64,000 nt of DNA from Stemphylium vesicarium. Its lineage: Eukaryota; Ascomycota; Dothideomycetes; Pleosporales; Pleosporaceae. The translations under genes were made by a program, and so were the position numbers. Positions 1 through 11,586 of the stretch are shown piece after piece. The notes below the pieces were generated by a model. It saw only the letters and a program-made list of their open reading frames with translations, ran no database searches and was not told the origin of the DNA. The stretch spans positions 171,302 through 235,301 of the forward strand of contig QXCR01000029.1 in NCBI GenBank assembly GCA_004380135.1, read 5' to 3'. Positions within the stretch are counted from its first letter, which is position 1, and every line of letters starts with the position of its first letter.

Positions 1-2568
1 TCTGGGGTGGCGATCATAACAAGCACATTGTCATGTATTGGGTAGACCAATTCGTAAATGTGCGAAGGTTCGAGTCGTTTACCTTGCATCAGGTCACGCA
101 AAAGATACAGGTATGCCGTTTCTGCTTGAGCCTCTACATGCTAAAGATCTCCAGATCACCACCATCCCTTGGCTTTGCCCACCTGGCCAAGAAAATAATT
201 GCAAACTTTCGAAGTCCGACATGGAAAAGCGTACAGAGCTGTTTATAGAGTTCGTTTATTGGCTCTTTGACTCTTTCCTCATCCCTCTAATCCGCACCAA
301 CTTCCACGTCACGGAATCGAATGCCCACCGAAACCGATTGTTCTATTTTCGCCATGATGTCTGGCGGATGTTGGCGGAGCCTGCATTGACAACACTCCGC
401 ATGAACATGTTTGAAGAACTGCCGATGGACAGTACGATGCGATTGCTATCCGCACGCCAGCTAGGTTTCAGCAACCTTCGTCTACTTCCGAAGAAGCAGG
501 GTTTTCGAACCATCACGAACCTCAAGCGGAGGCAGCAGATAATGCGCTACGGAACCATGTCGCTCGGACGAAGCATCAACGCAGTGATGACACCGGCTTT
601 CAATGCCATAACCTACGAGAAGGTCAGTATACTGCCTCTCTTGACTAAAATTGGAGCTTAACATGGCACAGTCTTTACGACCTGACAAGTTTGGCTGTTC
701 GTTGTTCTCTGTCGGAGACATGTACCCCAAGCTGGTGGCCTTCAAGGAATCACTGCGACAGAAGGGCATCAGCGACAGACGGCTTTATTTCGCCAAAGTC
801 GATGTGCAAGCTTGTTTCGATACGATACCCCAGGCACGCTTGTTACGCATGATCGACAGTCTCATGACGGGACACGCATATCATACAGGCAAGCACGTGG
901 AGATTTCTCCTCTAGGTCCTCTACAGCGCCTGAATGGGAGCCACGTCAATTCATTGCCTCGCAAAAAGTACGTGGCACATAGTCACGCAGCAACCGACAC
1001 GACACCTTTCCATCAGCTGGTGCAGGACAGACTTGCCGGGACGAAAGCAAACACAATCTTCGCAAATACCAACATGCAACGGTGTGAGTCCAAAGACGAT
1101 TTGATGCAGCTCTTGCGGGAGCATATTGAAAGAAATGTAGTTCGAATTGGGAAGCGATTTTACCGTCAAAAGGCAGGAATACCCCAGGGATCCGTCTTGT
1201 CAAGCATCCTCTGCAACTTCTTCTACGCTGAGCTGGAACGAGATGTGCTGGATTTTGCGCTTGGCGATGATTGTCTCCTACTTCGTCTGCTGGACGATTT
1301 CCTTTTGATCAGTACCACAGAAGAGCCAGCCAAGCGCTTCATACGTGTTATGCACCAAGGTCATCCAGAATATGGTGTAGTGGTGAAGGCTGCAAAGTCG
1401 CTGGCAAACTTCGACGTGACCATTGGCAATGGTGAGCGAATCGCTACAAGCAGTCCAGACGGCAAGTTCCCGTATTGTGGCATCTGCATCGACACGGCGA
1501 CGCTCGAGGTCAGCAAGAAAACAGAGCGTCCTGAGAAAGCCGGTAAGTTATATTGGATTGAGGTGGGTACTGAAGCCGAATCAAGCTAACTGCAGCAGTT
1601 GTTGAGGATTCTTTGACGGTAGATCTAGCTAAAATGCCCGGCCAGACTTTTCATCGGAAAGCTCTAAAGTGAGTCCCATTGCGGCCGGCCCCATGCCAAG
1701 TTCTGCACGGCAGCCAATCGTAATGTAAATTGGCGACCTTACACTGACACATGATAGCGCGTTCAAGATCCAGCTCAAAGCCATGCTAATCGATCCATCG
1801 CTGAACAGCGTGGCAACCGTGCTAGCGAATTTGCATCAAAGCTTCTATGAAGCGGCGGTGAGGTGTATGGAATATGCACGCGTGCTCTCCAAAGTGCGGA
1901 CAACGTGTTCGAGTTTGCTTATCAGTATGTCTATATTTTCCATTTGCAGTGCTGAAGGATTCGATGCGATTGCAGAGCATGTGCGGGGTCACCCAGTTAG
2001 AAGGTCGCGCGCGGCGATGAATGATGGCCAGATACAGCGAGTGTGTGTGTGCTGCTGCTGCACGGGCGATCATTACCACGACGGCTGCGCGGGCGGCGCA
2101 GCGCTAACAAACAGGTTCGCTGACGCCATTTGCAGAGACGGTAGACAACATTATCACGCTAGCATATCTGATGCTACAGCGCCGTTCGCGTTCGCGCGGC
2201 AGCAGAGAGGCAACTATTGTGCAGAGCGTCATCTCGCGCCGGCAACTTCATTGGTAAGTGTGTGGCGTGCCTTGACCTCGGGATGTCGCATAGTGGGCGG
2301 GTGCACGCTCCATGATTTGTCCAGATCGACTCCACGGTTCGGAAGATGACATGGCGGGGGGGCTCGTATTACCTGTTTCCAACAAAAGCTAATTGGAAGG
2401 GATAGGCTGGCTTGTAAAGCTTTTCAGGCGGTGTTTCAGCGAAAGCAGACTCAGCATCGTGCCCTGTTGGGCTGGCTCAAAGCTTCATTGTCGGCTGCGT
2501 GCATTTCAGGCACGGCGGAACGGGGCATGATGGCAGACGCCGTGCGTGGCTCGGCGCGGAAAGCTTGA
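1..2568 (+). CDS. TERT: Telomerase reverse transcriptase, 3' part (5' end outside window)
   Basis: Catalytic subunit of telomerase, which copies the telomerase RNA onto chromosome ends. Seven exons read by eye: <3-110, 155-622, 672-1542, 1599-1668, 1758-1924, 2136-2253, 2406-2568; phases agree and give about 654 residues. Exon 1 carries the RNA-binding-domain segment with FVNVRRFESFTLHQV. Exon 2 holds the T-motif area (IPLIRTNFHVTE) and RT motifs 1-2 (LRLLPKKQGFRTI). Exon 3 holds motif A (KVDVQACFDTIPQ, catalytic Asp codon at 801), motif B' (AGIPQGSVLS) and motif C (LLDDFLL, Asp codons at 1293 and 1296). The last exons form the thumb/C-terminal extension (KMPGQTFHRKAL, then VISRRQLHW continuing as LACKAFQAV). 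The intron at 1925-2135 is 211 bp and GT-repeat rich; the acceptor at 1595/1598 is a tandem NAGNAG. Family assignment is firm; the N-terminal half lies to the left. Confidence 0.93.
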
Positions 2569-3618
2569 ACGCTTTGCGCAAAGTCATGTATAAAATGATC
2601 ACAACAAATGACCCACACGGGCCCAACAGCAGCGAAAACACAGCCTACTTGTGCTGGTGGTGGTGGTGGTGTCGGCGGACGGGAGGGTAGCACTGGAGGA
2701 AGAAGCAAGCTAAGGATCTGTACCGGGGGCCCACGCAGCGCCCACGTTTAGCGGCGGCATGTGGGCGCGAGGGCGAGGCTTGAGGCTTGGCTGCAGGAGG
2801 CTCGGGAGTGACGGATCGATAGCAGAGCTCAATGATGTCTTTATTCGATTCTTCTTGCATTGCGTTGTCTGGTAGCAATGAGCGAAGAGGCGTAGTGCTT
2901 AGGCGGGCCAGCAGGTCGTTGGTCGATAAGCATGGACGATTGGCCTATCCGGCTTGGGATCGTGATGTCAAGCGCACCTGCGACGGCTGGCACACCAGCC
3001 CCCATATGACACTGGTGCCAGGGTGGAATCTGCATATACCTCCAACGCGGAGAAGTTTGTAAAACGCGGTGCTAGTTGCATTGAACCAGGCTCGGTTGAA
3101 GAAGCATACATGGCTGAGTGCCGCCGTGCTTGTCTTGTCTCATCGTCGTCCTGTTTTCAAGACGCCCATGGAATCTCACTTTCCCATGTCCAACTTCCAG
3201 CTCGCGTAGACGTAGACGTCGGCTCGCATTGCAATTTAAACACCGCCAGGCCAGTTCAGCCGCCGACGGGCCCAGAGCACAACGAGGCCCACGGTTGCGC
3301 ACCCCTGTTCCCCATCTGCCATCAGGGGGGCTAGCGTCACTTCAGCAAATTGCGCCGCCGATGCTCAAGATGCCTGCCGTGCAACATCACCAGCGACTGC
3401 CTCCTGTCGACGAAGCCGGCGATAGCGAGTATCACGACGACCACGTTCATTACATCTCGCAGGAAAAGTCGCTGTATATTCTATCCGAACATAGTTATGT
3501 GCGCTCATTAATAAAACCCCCTTGCGCCCGCGATACCTGCGCGAACCACCAACTACCTCCTCACCGCATTGGCACACCTCGACGACTTTCCACCCACCGA
3601 AAACCACCCCGACCGCTC
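2569..3618. other. Intergenic stretch
   Basis: No gene that I can support. It holds a short GGT run near 2656-2673 and a GTATAAAA string near 2587. From about 3118 the frame of the next gene is open without a stop, so part of it could be an N-terminal extension of the TBC protein; it is otherwise leader and promoter. Confidence 0.5.
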
Positions 3619-5328
3619 ATGGCCATGCTCAGCTATGCGCAGGAGGCGCAGTCTCCCTTTGGCGCCCCGCCCGGCAGCCCGCCAGACCTCACAAACTCAA
3701 AATCGTCCAAGTCGTCAAGCATCCACTCGTCAACCCTCCTAGACTTTATGGGCACCACCGAGAACCTCTCGCACTTTGAAGACATCAACCTCGATGAAGC
3801 ATCAGGCGGGCCCTCGTCCTTTCCCATGCCCGTCAGCCCGTCCAACCGCGTCCTCTTCGAAGCTCCGCGCGCCTCCGTCTCCACCAGGAGCCTGCCACAT
3901 TCAGCCCAGCACTCGTTCCGCGACCTCACTGGCACGGCCAAGCCAAAGTATCCCAGTCTCAAGGGCCAGGTCAACCACGCTGTACAACGGCAGCAGGCTC
4001 AGCTCGCGGCACCCGGAAAGCAAGCCAGGAGGGGCTTTACTTCGCCCTCCGTCCCGTCTCTCGGCAGCCTGAGTCTCGCAGCACCACAGCGTTCCTCACG
4101 ATCCCCATCCCCATCCAACACCCACAAGTCCTCCTCAGGGCCACGCACCCTTTCCCGGAGAAGCTCGCGAAATGACGTTTTGCCCTCGCCGGGGCTGGCA
4201 TCCAGACGACAGTCGTGGCAGGACACAAAGCGAAAGACGGTCAAGGAGCGAGAGGCAGAGTGCGATGACGAAGACGATGAGCTTCCAGAAGATGCCGTCA
4301 TTTGGAACATTCCCATATCGCCACGCCCTACACAGGAGCGATCACCGGCATCCTGGATGGGCGAGAACTCTCCCCAGACATCACCACAACCTGGCACAAT
4401 CGAGTCGTCGTCATCCAAGACTTCTCCAGCTCCTCCCATGTCACGCCATTCCCAGAGGACCCCCTCGCCGAATGTCTCTAGTAGAGGCGTATCTCCGCAA
4501 CCACTAGCACAGCAAAACACATGGGCAGATACATATACTGCGCTAGATCCAGACGCCCGGATCCTCACCGAGAAGCTCGAAGAATTTCAGTCTGAATTCG
4601 AGCGAAAACAAGAAATCACACGGCAGCAGCCTGGACTTGCAAGATCAGCCACTGTGAGCCAGCCAGAGCCGAAATCCAAAAAGCCAGCACTCCCGCCGGT
4701 GCGCAAGAGCGATCCTTTGATCGACCCTTTCCAGCCGTCAATTGAGAAGCAAAAGTACCTTTCTCGGACACGACCTTCTTGGCTCCCACCCAAGAATCCC
4801 AAGGAAGAGAAGAAGCATCTCAAGGAGTACCAGCGCATGTTGGCTCGAATTGAAGAAGCTGGTGAGTGCCATCATTTCAAAGTCATCCCAAGAACCACTC
4901 AGCTAACAAATCCCAGAACGCCTCGAAGCCCAGCGTGCCCAAGAAGAAGCCCTAGCGCGCGAGAAAGCCAGCCGCATCAAAGCAGAATACTGGTCCACGC
5001 TTCTGATCCCCAACTGGGCAACCGAAATGACAAACTCGGAACTCCGAGCCTCCCATCGAAAGATGTGGTGGAACGGCATTCCCCCGCGGTTGCGCGGCCA
5101 GGTGTGGGCAAAAGCCATTGGCAACGACCTCGAAGTGACGGAAGCCACATACAATATTGCGCTGGAAAAGGCACGCAAAGAAGTGAAAGCACACGGTCAC
5201 GAAGCGCTCGGAGGCCGCTACCTTTACATTCTCGAAAGCACAAACGCCGTTTTTCCTGAGCTGAAAATGTTCGCTCCCGCTGTGGCGCAGCATACACCAA
5301 CAACAGCAGCAGCAGCAGCATCACCACC

Positions 5329-5391
<63 letters not shown>

Positions 5392-5980
5392 AACCACGAC
5401 TACGGCGCCTGTGGCCGCCCAAGACGAACAGCCCCTCCATAAAGACCTCGTAGACGTCTGTCTCGCATACTCCATGTACCGCCCCGACATCCCCCACTCC
5501 AGCTTCGACATCCACCACATCGCCGCCCTCCTCCTCCTCAACCTCCCCGCCCCCCAAGCCTTCATCACCCTCTCCAACCTGCTCAACCGGCCCCTCCTCC
5601 TATCCTTCCTCGTCCACGACCAATCCGCAATCCACGCCGCATACTCGACGACCCTCCACGTGCTCGCCAAGAAAGCGCCGTCCCTCGCCCAACGGCTCGA
5701 GACGCTGCGTGTCGAGCCGCGCGACTACCTTTTCCACGCGCTTGGAAGCTTGTTCTGTGGGCGCTTGGGCGTGGAGCATGCGGCGCGCATCATGGATGTC
5801 GTTTCCATCGAGGGGGATAAGAATATTCCCAGAGCGGCGGTTGCGATATTAGGGATTCTTGAGGGCGCGTGTATGCAGGAGGATGCGGAGGGTGTGGCGA
5901 GGGTGCTGAGGGAGAAGAAGATTGAGGGCGATGTTGATGAGTTTATGGCCAAGGTTTTTGAGGCGGGGAAGAGCTCTTAG
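3619..5980 (+). CDS. TBC-domain (Rab GAP-like) protein, TBC1D12/14-like
   Basis: TBC-domain proteins usually accelerate GTP hydrolysis by Rab GTPases in membrane traffic. Two exons, 3619-4861 and 4917-5980, with a 55-bp intron give about 768 residues. The N-terminal 400 residues are low-complexity and Ser/Pro-rich. A helical stretch (ERLEAQRAQEEALAREKAS) leads into the TBC core: GIPPRLRGQVWAKAIGN, then LVDVCLAYSMYRPD and IAALLLLNLPAPQAF. Between FPELKMF and PLHKDL sits an Ala/Pro/Thr insert coded by a trinucleotide microsatellite. The usual IxxDxxR arginine finger and YxQG glutamine finger are not visible, so it may not be an active GAP. I chose ATG 3619 because conserved-looking sequence starts there (MAMLSYAQEAQSPFG); ATG 3361 and ATG 3118 are in frame and remain possible. 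Family sure, start uncertain. Confidence 0.82.
5304..5390 (+). repeat. Compound trinucleotide microsatellite inside the TBC gene
   Basis: (CAG)5 at 5304-5318, (CAC)7 at 5322-5342 and (CAA)16 at 5343-5390, back to back. In the gene's reading frame they code for Ala, Pro and Thr runs. Length is probably variable between strains (inference). Confidence 0.95.
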
Positions 5981-7072
5981 AGCGATGCTTGGGAGAGCGA
6001 AGAGGGGGGTTGAGGGGTAGAAGATTTTGGTGGTGATGGTTGGTTGGTAGAGTTGGCTGACTTGGTAGAACTTGGTAGAAAAGGGCGGCATCTACTACTA
6101 CCACTACACACACGTTCTCACACGTCTCTCTCTCTTTTGTTTTCCAAGGGTGGATGCTGAGGGCAAAAAAGACACCCTTTTAGATGCATGGTCAGCGATT
6201 GAGCGGCGCTTTTCTTCGCATTTGATGGTATTCTTTATTAATGCTATTGGTTAATACTGAATCCGTGTTCCGCTTGAGATTGTTTTGGTGCTGCTGCGTG
6301 TGTTGCTGTTGGGGTTGGTGGGCGGGTATGGGATATTATGTATCCATGTGTATGTAGAAGAGGTAGGTAAGAAGAAAAGAAGAAAAGAGGAGAGACGGTG
6401 TGGTGATTGTGTAACTCATTGGATAGGGGGGAAGGAGGGGGATAGGGTGAAAGAAGGAGAAATAGCAAGGACGAGGTTTGGTTGTACACAAGAACGAAAT
6501 GAAACACAGTTTTATAATGCCGAGGTGTGCAATGTGCGTCCAGCCTGTTTCAAGAAACAGCATGATTATGTTGGAAGTGAGCGAGTACAGTAGGCTTGGA
6601 TAGGGACGCAAAAGGAGTTATACGGGGTGGAAGAGCGAAGAGATGCTAGCTATTGTGTTTTACGAGTCGCTTTGACATGAGTAGATTTCACGTTCAACGG
6701 GAGGAGGTTTTTTAGGGGTGTTCCTTTTTATTACAAGCTATGTATGTATGGACTGTTGGGCTGTATGAGAGGCCTCTTAGTCTAATGGTTGTCGTTGCTG
6801 GGGTGGTTGTGGTATCGTATGAGTTGAGTACTTTCTTGTAGCAGGTATGGCTAGATGGGGTAGAAAGCGAGAAAGTGAGTGTAATTCCTTCGCAGGGTTG
6901 TGAACGCTATTCTGAAAGAAAAAGAGAAGAGAAGAAAAGGGTGCTGAGGGTTGTTGTGAGTTGCTACAACCTGGTGAGGGGAGCATGGATAATCTGATCT
7001 GTCTGGGTATAAAACAGGGGCCTCCACAAGGCGTGCTCGAGTGCCCTTGTAGGGAGAGGAAATCCTCGCTGA
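5981..7072. other. Intergenic stretch between convergent genes
   Basis: Long 3' region between the TBC gene (+) and the F-box-like gene (-). T- and GA-rich with no long coding frame of convincing composition. A TATAAAA string occurs near 7008 on the + strand, without a gene placed to use it. I see no RNA gene. Confidence 0.5.
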
Positions 7073-7954
7073 TCAGATCCCAGCCTTGCGATACTTGAAG
7101 TCGAGCAAGCTAGGTTCTCTCGACTTTCCAGAAAGCTCTTCCTTCACCATCATCTGCCCTCCGCGACCGACGAGCAGCTCGCCCATACGCAAGACTTCAG
7201 CTTCCATGGCGATACGAAGGCGTTCGACAAAGATATCAGGGTGATCCATGTCCAAGTCGTCCCTGAATTCAAGGGAAACATTCATTTCGTCCAAGAACAT
7301 GGTATGGATTTTACCCCCGTGAAGCCTCGAGAGATCAATGACAAAGCCCCTGTTGAGTAAGTTGCCCTCGCCTTCATGTTCGATCTTGAAATTGAGCACC
7401 TTGACGTTGTCGCCGACTAGAGGTAGTAGGTGATTGTGCCGATCGAGATCTGGTAGCAGATCCTCTTCGTCAATTTCCAGCGCGTCGATCCGATTGCCTA
7501 GGAAGTCAACCCAGGACGGGACTTTGTGCCACAGTTTTGCTTTTACGGTGAAGTTCGTTGCCTTGCTCACTCTGACCAGTGGATTAGATTTCCCGGGCAT
7601 TGAATGGGGCTCGCCAGGGTCGTTGAAGTCTCCACCCCACTTTGCTTTCCGGAAAAGTTGTGCAAGGCCCTCGTTTAGCAGTCCTGGGCTGGTGAGAAGC
7701 CAGCGCGGTAGTCCGATTTGTGGAGTTTACGATCTGCTATACAAGCTTGCAACGCCAACACGAAATAAATACTCGTCCTCCTCATCGTTGGCATCTCCGT
7801 ATTGTAGCTGTAACCACTGTGAGTTTTGGACTGAAAGGGACATGTGCTTATGCGACTCCCACAAGTCATGGTATACCATGCCCCTCAACTCATCTGGTAG
7901 ATCCATGAAACGGAAAGGTTGGGGCGAGCGTCCCGGGTCATGTTCAGGAGACAT
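7073..7954 (-). CDS. F-box-like hypothetical protein; exon structure or integrity uncertain
   Basis: The N-terminus has PFRFMDLPDELRGMVYHDL, the usual opening of fungal F-box-like proteins, which in general serve as SCF ubiquitin-ligase adaptors; substrate unknown. The frame runs from ATG 7954 to a TAA at 7727-7729, then continues in the same frame to a stop at 7073. Either a 42-bp intron (7689-7730, GTAAAC...CACCAG) is spliced out, joining 7731-7954 to 7073-7688 in frame for about 279 residues, or the TAA is a true nonsense codon. The skipped segment (IGLPRWLLTSP) looks like the protein segment normally found in this family, which favours a nonsense codon. The C-terminal 170 residues have no domain I recognise. 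It stands 1.1 kb from, and divergent to, the eIF2 gamma gene. Confidence 0.55.
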
Positions 7955-9081
7955 CTCAGAAGGTAAGTAGCTTTGGCCGGAGTCGCGGTTTCAGCTGTAG
8001 GCGACGAGTCTTGAGGCTGTGGACTTGTATTGGGTGTGTTCCTGTAGCGCTTGGACGGCGGATTCCTTCTCGGGTATGTGGTTTGTCGCGGGTAATCTGG
8101 AAAATAAGTCGTACACCAGGCTCTGTTTGGTTGATGGTGGTGTTGAACTGTGAATTTCGGTGGTGAGCAGTGGAAGAAGGAAGCGCAGGACCTAAGTACA
8201 ACGAGGGTAAGGGAGCAGCGAGAGGGAAAGGCCCCAAGCACCAATGCTGACTCGATCTAAGAGTGAAACCGTACGGCGCAGAGCCGTGAATATGGTAAAT
8301 GTAGGCTGTGAAGGGAGTGAGAGAAGGCTCGCCAGACCGGAATGAGGGTCGATAGACGAACGTGTAAGCCTAGCGTCGGGGAAACCTGCAGCTCACAAAC
8401 CGTCGTGACAATATTAAGGTATTCGAGGGCCTCATACAGTACTTGGACACATACTGTAGTTCCGCTGCCAATCACGTGGGTGCGCACGGACGTGATCAGA
8501 AAAAGAGTCGACGATAATCAAAGTCATGCAGTCTTGTTGACAGAGACGATGCGAACATCCTCTCTTGCCATGCAACACACAAGACGGAGTCAACACTCAT
8601 CAATCACAGGATAATTCACATGTAATGTACGACCGATCATTGCGCTCTCTCCCACTGCAAAGGCAGGGAGAAACCGCACCCAAGATCAGCCACTGTATTC
8701 CTCTCCACTTCACAGACGGTTTTCGTTCTCATGGAGACCTCACATCGTCCGTAGACGACGGGTCTCTCCAATGAAAATGCTTTTCGTGAGTGTGCAAATT
8801 TTTTGCGTTGTTCAATGAAGAAGAAAAGTTGGACGGCCTCGACAGAAGTTTTGTTTCAAGGCCGTCGGCCAAAGGTTTCGCCGGCGCTTGGCACTTGGCG
8901 CTGCCCCGCCACCACTCGAGGCTGTACTGGGTTTGAGTCACTTTGTGTGGGATTTGAAGTCGAAAGTCCGCTGCCGCCAGTCTCCACTGCCACCATCCCC
9001 CACGACGTCTTGACGCCTTTACACCTGGACATCTAGACCGCTCCATCGCCGAATAAAAAAGAAAGAAGAAAGTCGGCCAAC
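7955..9081. promoter_or_regulatory. Intergenic region between divergent F-box-like and eIF2 gamma genes
   Basis: Holds the promoters and leaders of both genes. No coding frame here that I trust and no clear motif apart from an A-rich stretch just before the eIF2 gamma ATG. Confidence 0.5.
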
Positions 9082-10792
9082 ATGGAGTCCGAATCCGACC
9101 ACGACCACCGCGACGACGAGAGCATGTCTGAGCAGGAGCAGGAGCAGGAAATTGAAGAGACGAAGCCAAAGTCTGCGCTGAAGAAAGGCCGGGAACCAGC
9201 GCCCGTCGTTGAGCGCCCAGAACTGCCGTAGGTGTTCAAGATATATCGCTCTGCCACAGCAACACCGCTAATGCGCACCAGCGAGCAACCAGACCCAAGC
9301 ACACTCGACGTCTCTACGCTGAACCCTCTCTCCCCTGAGATCATCTCCCGCCAAGCCACAATCAACATTGGAACCATTGGCCACGTCGCTCACGGAAAGA
9401 GTACCGTGGTAAAGGCCATCTCCGGTGTGCAGACAGTCCGTTTCAAGAACGAACTCGAGAGGAATATTACCATCAAGCTTGGTTACGCGAACGCGAAGAT
9501 TTACCAGTGCGACAACTCCGAGTGCCCGCGCCCGACATGCTACCGATCATACAAGAGCGAGAAGGAGGTTGACCCGCCTTGCGAGCGCGAGGGCTGCGGA
9601 GGCCGATACCGATTGAAGCGCCACGTCTCATTCGTCGACTGCCCCGGTCACGACATTCTCATGAGCACGATGTTGTCTGGCGCTGCCGTCATGGACGCAG
9701 CTCTGCTTTTGATTGCCGGAAACGAAACTTGCCCCCAGCCGCAGACCAGTGAGCATCTTGCTGCCATCGAAATCATGAAGCTCAACCATATCATCATTCT
9801 CCAAAACAAGGTCGACCTGATGCGGGAAGACAGCGCCGCTGCTCACTACGAATCAATCCTCAAGTTCATCCGAGGAACTGTCGCCGACGGCTCTCCCATC
9901 GTTCCTATCTCGGCGCAATTGAAGTTCAACATTGACGCCATCAACGAGCAACTCATCAGCAAAATCCCAGTCCCAATCCGAGACTTCTCCGCAAAGCCCC
10001 ACATGATCGTCATCCGATCGTTCGACGTAAACAAGCCTGGTGCTGAGATCGACGAGCTCAAGGGCGGTGTTGCTGGTGGCAGTATCTTGACTGGTGTGCT
10101 GAAGCTTGGCGATGAGATTGAGATCAGGCCTGGTATCGTGTCAAAGGACAGCGCTGGAAAGATTCAGTGCAAGCCTATCTTTTCAAGAGTTGTCTCCTTG
10201 TTCGCAGAGCACAACGATCTCAAGTTTGCCGTCCCTGGTGGTCTGATTGGTATGTGATTGCATGACTTGTGCTTAACGGCCCACTAACATACGACAGGTG
10301 TCGGTACTCGCGTGGACCCTACCCTCTGCCGTGCGGATCGTCTCGTCGGTTTCGTCCTTGGTCTTCGTGGACATCTCCCCAACATCTACACTGAGCTCGA
10401 GGTCAACTACTTCCTTCTCCGAAGATTGCTCGGTGTCAAGACCGCCGACGGCAAGCAGGCCAAGGTCGCCAAACTTGCAAAGAATGAAGTTTTGGTAAGT
10501 CGTCTGCAAAATTCGGTCAAATCAAAGCTTATACTTTTTAGATGGTCAACATTGGATCCACCGCTACGGGTGCCAAGGTCGTTGCTGTAAAGGCTGACGC
10601 CGCCCGTCTATCCCTCACCTCCCCCGCATGCACAGAGATTGGCGAGAAGGTCGCCCTGTCCCGACGTATCGAGAAGCACTGGCGCCTCATCGGCTGGGCC
10701 AACATCGTAGCGTAAGTTTCACTGCATACTTGGCCATGGCTATCTGCTTACGAATCTCTAGTGGTAACATTCTCCAACCTATCGTCGATTGA
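9082..10792 (+). CDS. GCD11: Translation initiation factor eIF2 subunit gamma
   Basis: GTP-binding core of eIF2, which brings initiator Met-tRNA to the 40S subunit. Five exons: 9082-9227, 9282-10249, 10298-10494, 10542-10711, 10762-10792; introns of 47-54 bp; product about 503 residues, normal for the family. Residues 1-60 are acidic and variable. The GTPase domain shows G1 GHVAHGKST (near residue 82), the eIF2-gamma zinc knuckle ([11 protein letters not shown] and a later CEREGCGG), G3 DCPGH and G4 NKVD. Domain II begins near [14 protein letters not shown]. The last exon codes only ten residues, ending [12 protein letters not shown] 9082 gives the typical acidic start; exon 1 joins exon 2 across a split Pro codon. 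Cytoplasmic. Identification is certain. Confidence 0.96.
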
Positions 10793-11586
10793 GCGGAGTA
10801 GCGGGGTAGCTCGTCAGGAGCTGGAACAACACACTTGACGACTAGACGTGGACACGAAGGATATGACGGCAAAACACGTGCATTACGTTCCTGAGCATTT
10901 TGCTGGAGTCGGTTGCGCTGGGGATAGACACAAAAAGCGATTTCGTTATAGGTGTTTACTAGGCGGCATCTGGTTGTCAGGAGGAGACGTCCAGTGTCAT
11001 CGGTACAGAGAGTCGTGTATCAGTAGGATGCGCAAGTGAGGATGACCGCATATAATGAAACATGTACGAGCCACTAGAAGTGTTGAGAATGCAGATGACA
11101 ACGGGTCCACATGCGGAAGCGTCGGCCGATCTTCACATGAAAGCCCAGCAGTGAGACATGCAAGAGCACGGCCTAATCAGGCCATCTAGCGTCTCAGCGT
11201 ACATGAATGTGCCTCGAGATCCCCTCACTGCGCTGTGTGCGGTTGATTTCCCCACTCGCAGTATCTATTTGATTGCCTATACGAGGTAGCTTTGCGAGGC
11301 TCCAGTAATCGTGTTCGTATAAGATCCTCGAGGGTTCACGTGCACTGACACAGCTTTAGAGTTCAACCTGGGGTCCGAACCAAACACAGCAACAATTGTA
11401 CGAAATACGCGCATGCATCTATTCAGCGGCTTGTAGTTTTTTTTTCTTCTTCCTCGCAGTCACTTCCTAGTATTACCTTGCTCTGCTGCTTTGCTTTTTC
11501 CTGCAAACGACATAGCTTCGCAGCATTGGACACCCCCAAACGTTTCGCGGACCCTGACTGGATCGGAAGTGGAAGCGCAAACGGCA
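10793..11586. other. Intergenic stretch, eIF2 gamma 3' end to INSIG leader
   Basis: 3' flank of the eIF2 gamma gene and promoter of the INSIG gene, which are in tandem. A T-run and CTTCTT-rich tract lies at about 11437-11455. In-frame codons extend upstream of the chosen INSIG start to 11491. Nothing else seen. Confidence 0.5.

Noticed and set aside
1783..2349. A 188-codon frame taken as a TERT C-terminus or a separate gene
   Set aside because: Only its first part (to 1924) is coding. The rest is the 211-bp intron in one frame and exon 6 in another; the spliced model restores the family's C-terminal motifs.
3118..3618. ATG 3118 as the start of the TBC protein
   Set aside because: The added residues are compositionally like leader sequence (Arg/Pro/His-rich). 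The conserved-looking protein begins at 3619; not fully excluded.
5304..5390. CRISPR-like array
   Set aside because: Simple triplet repeats without spacers, in a eukaryotic coding exon.
4977..5670. Poly-Leu, poly-Val and poly-Cys frames on the strand opposite the TBC gene
   Set aside because: Shadows of the triplet microsatellite on the antisense strand.
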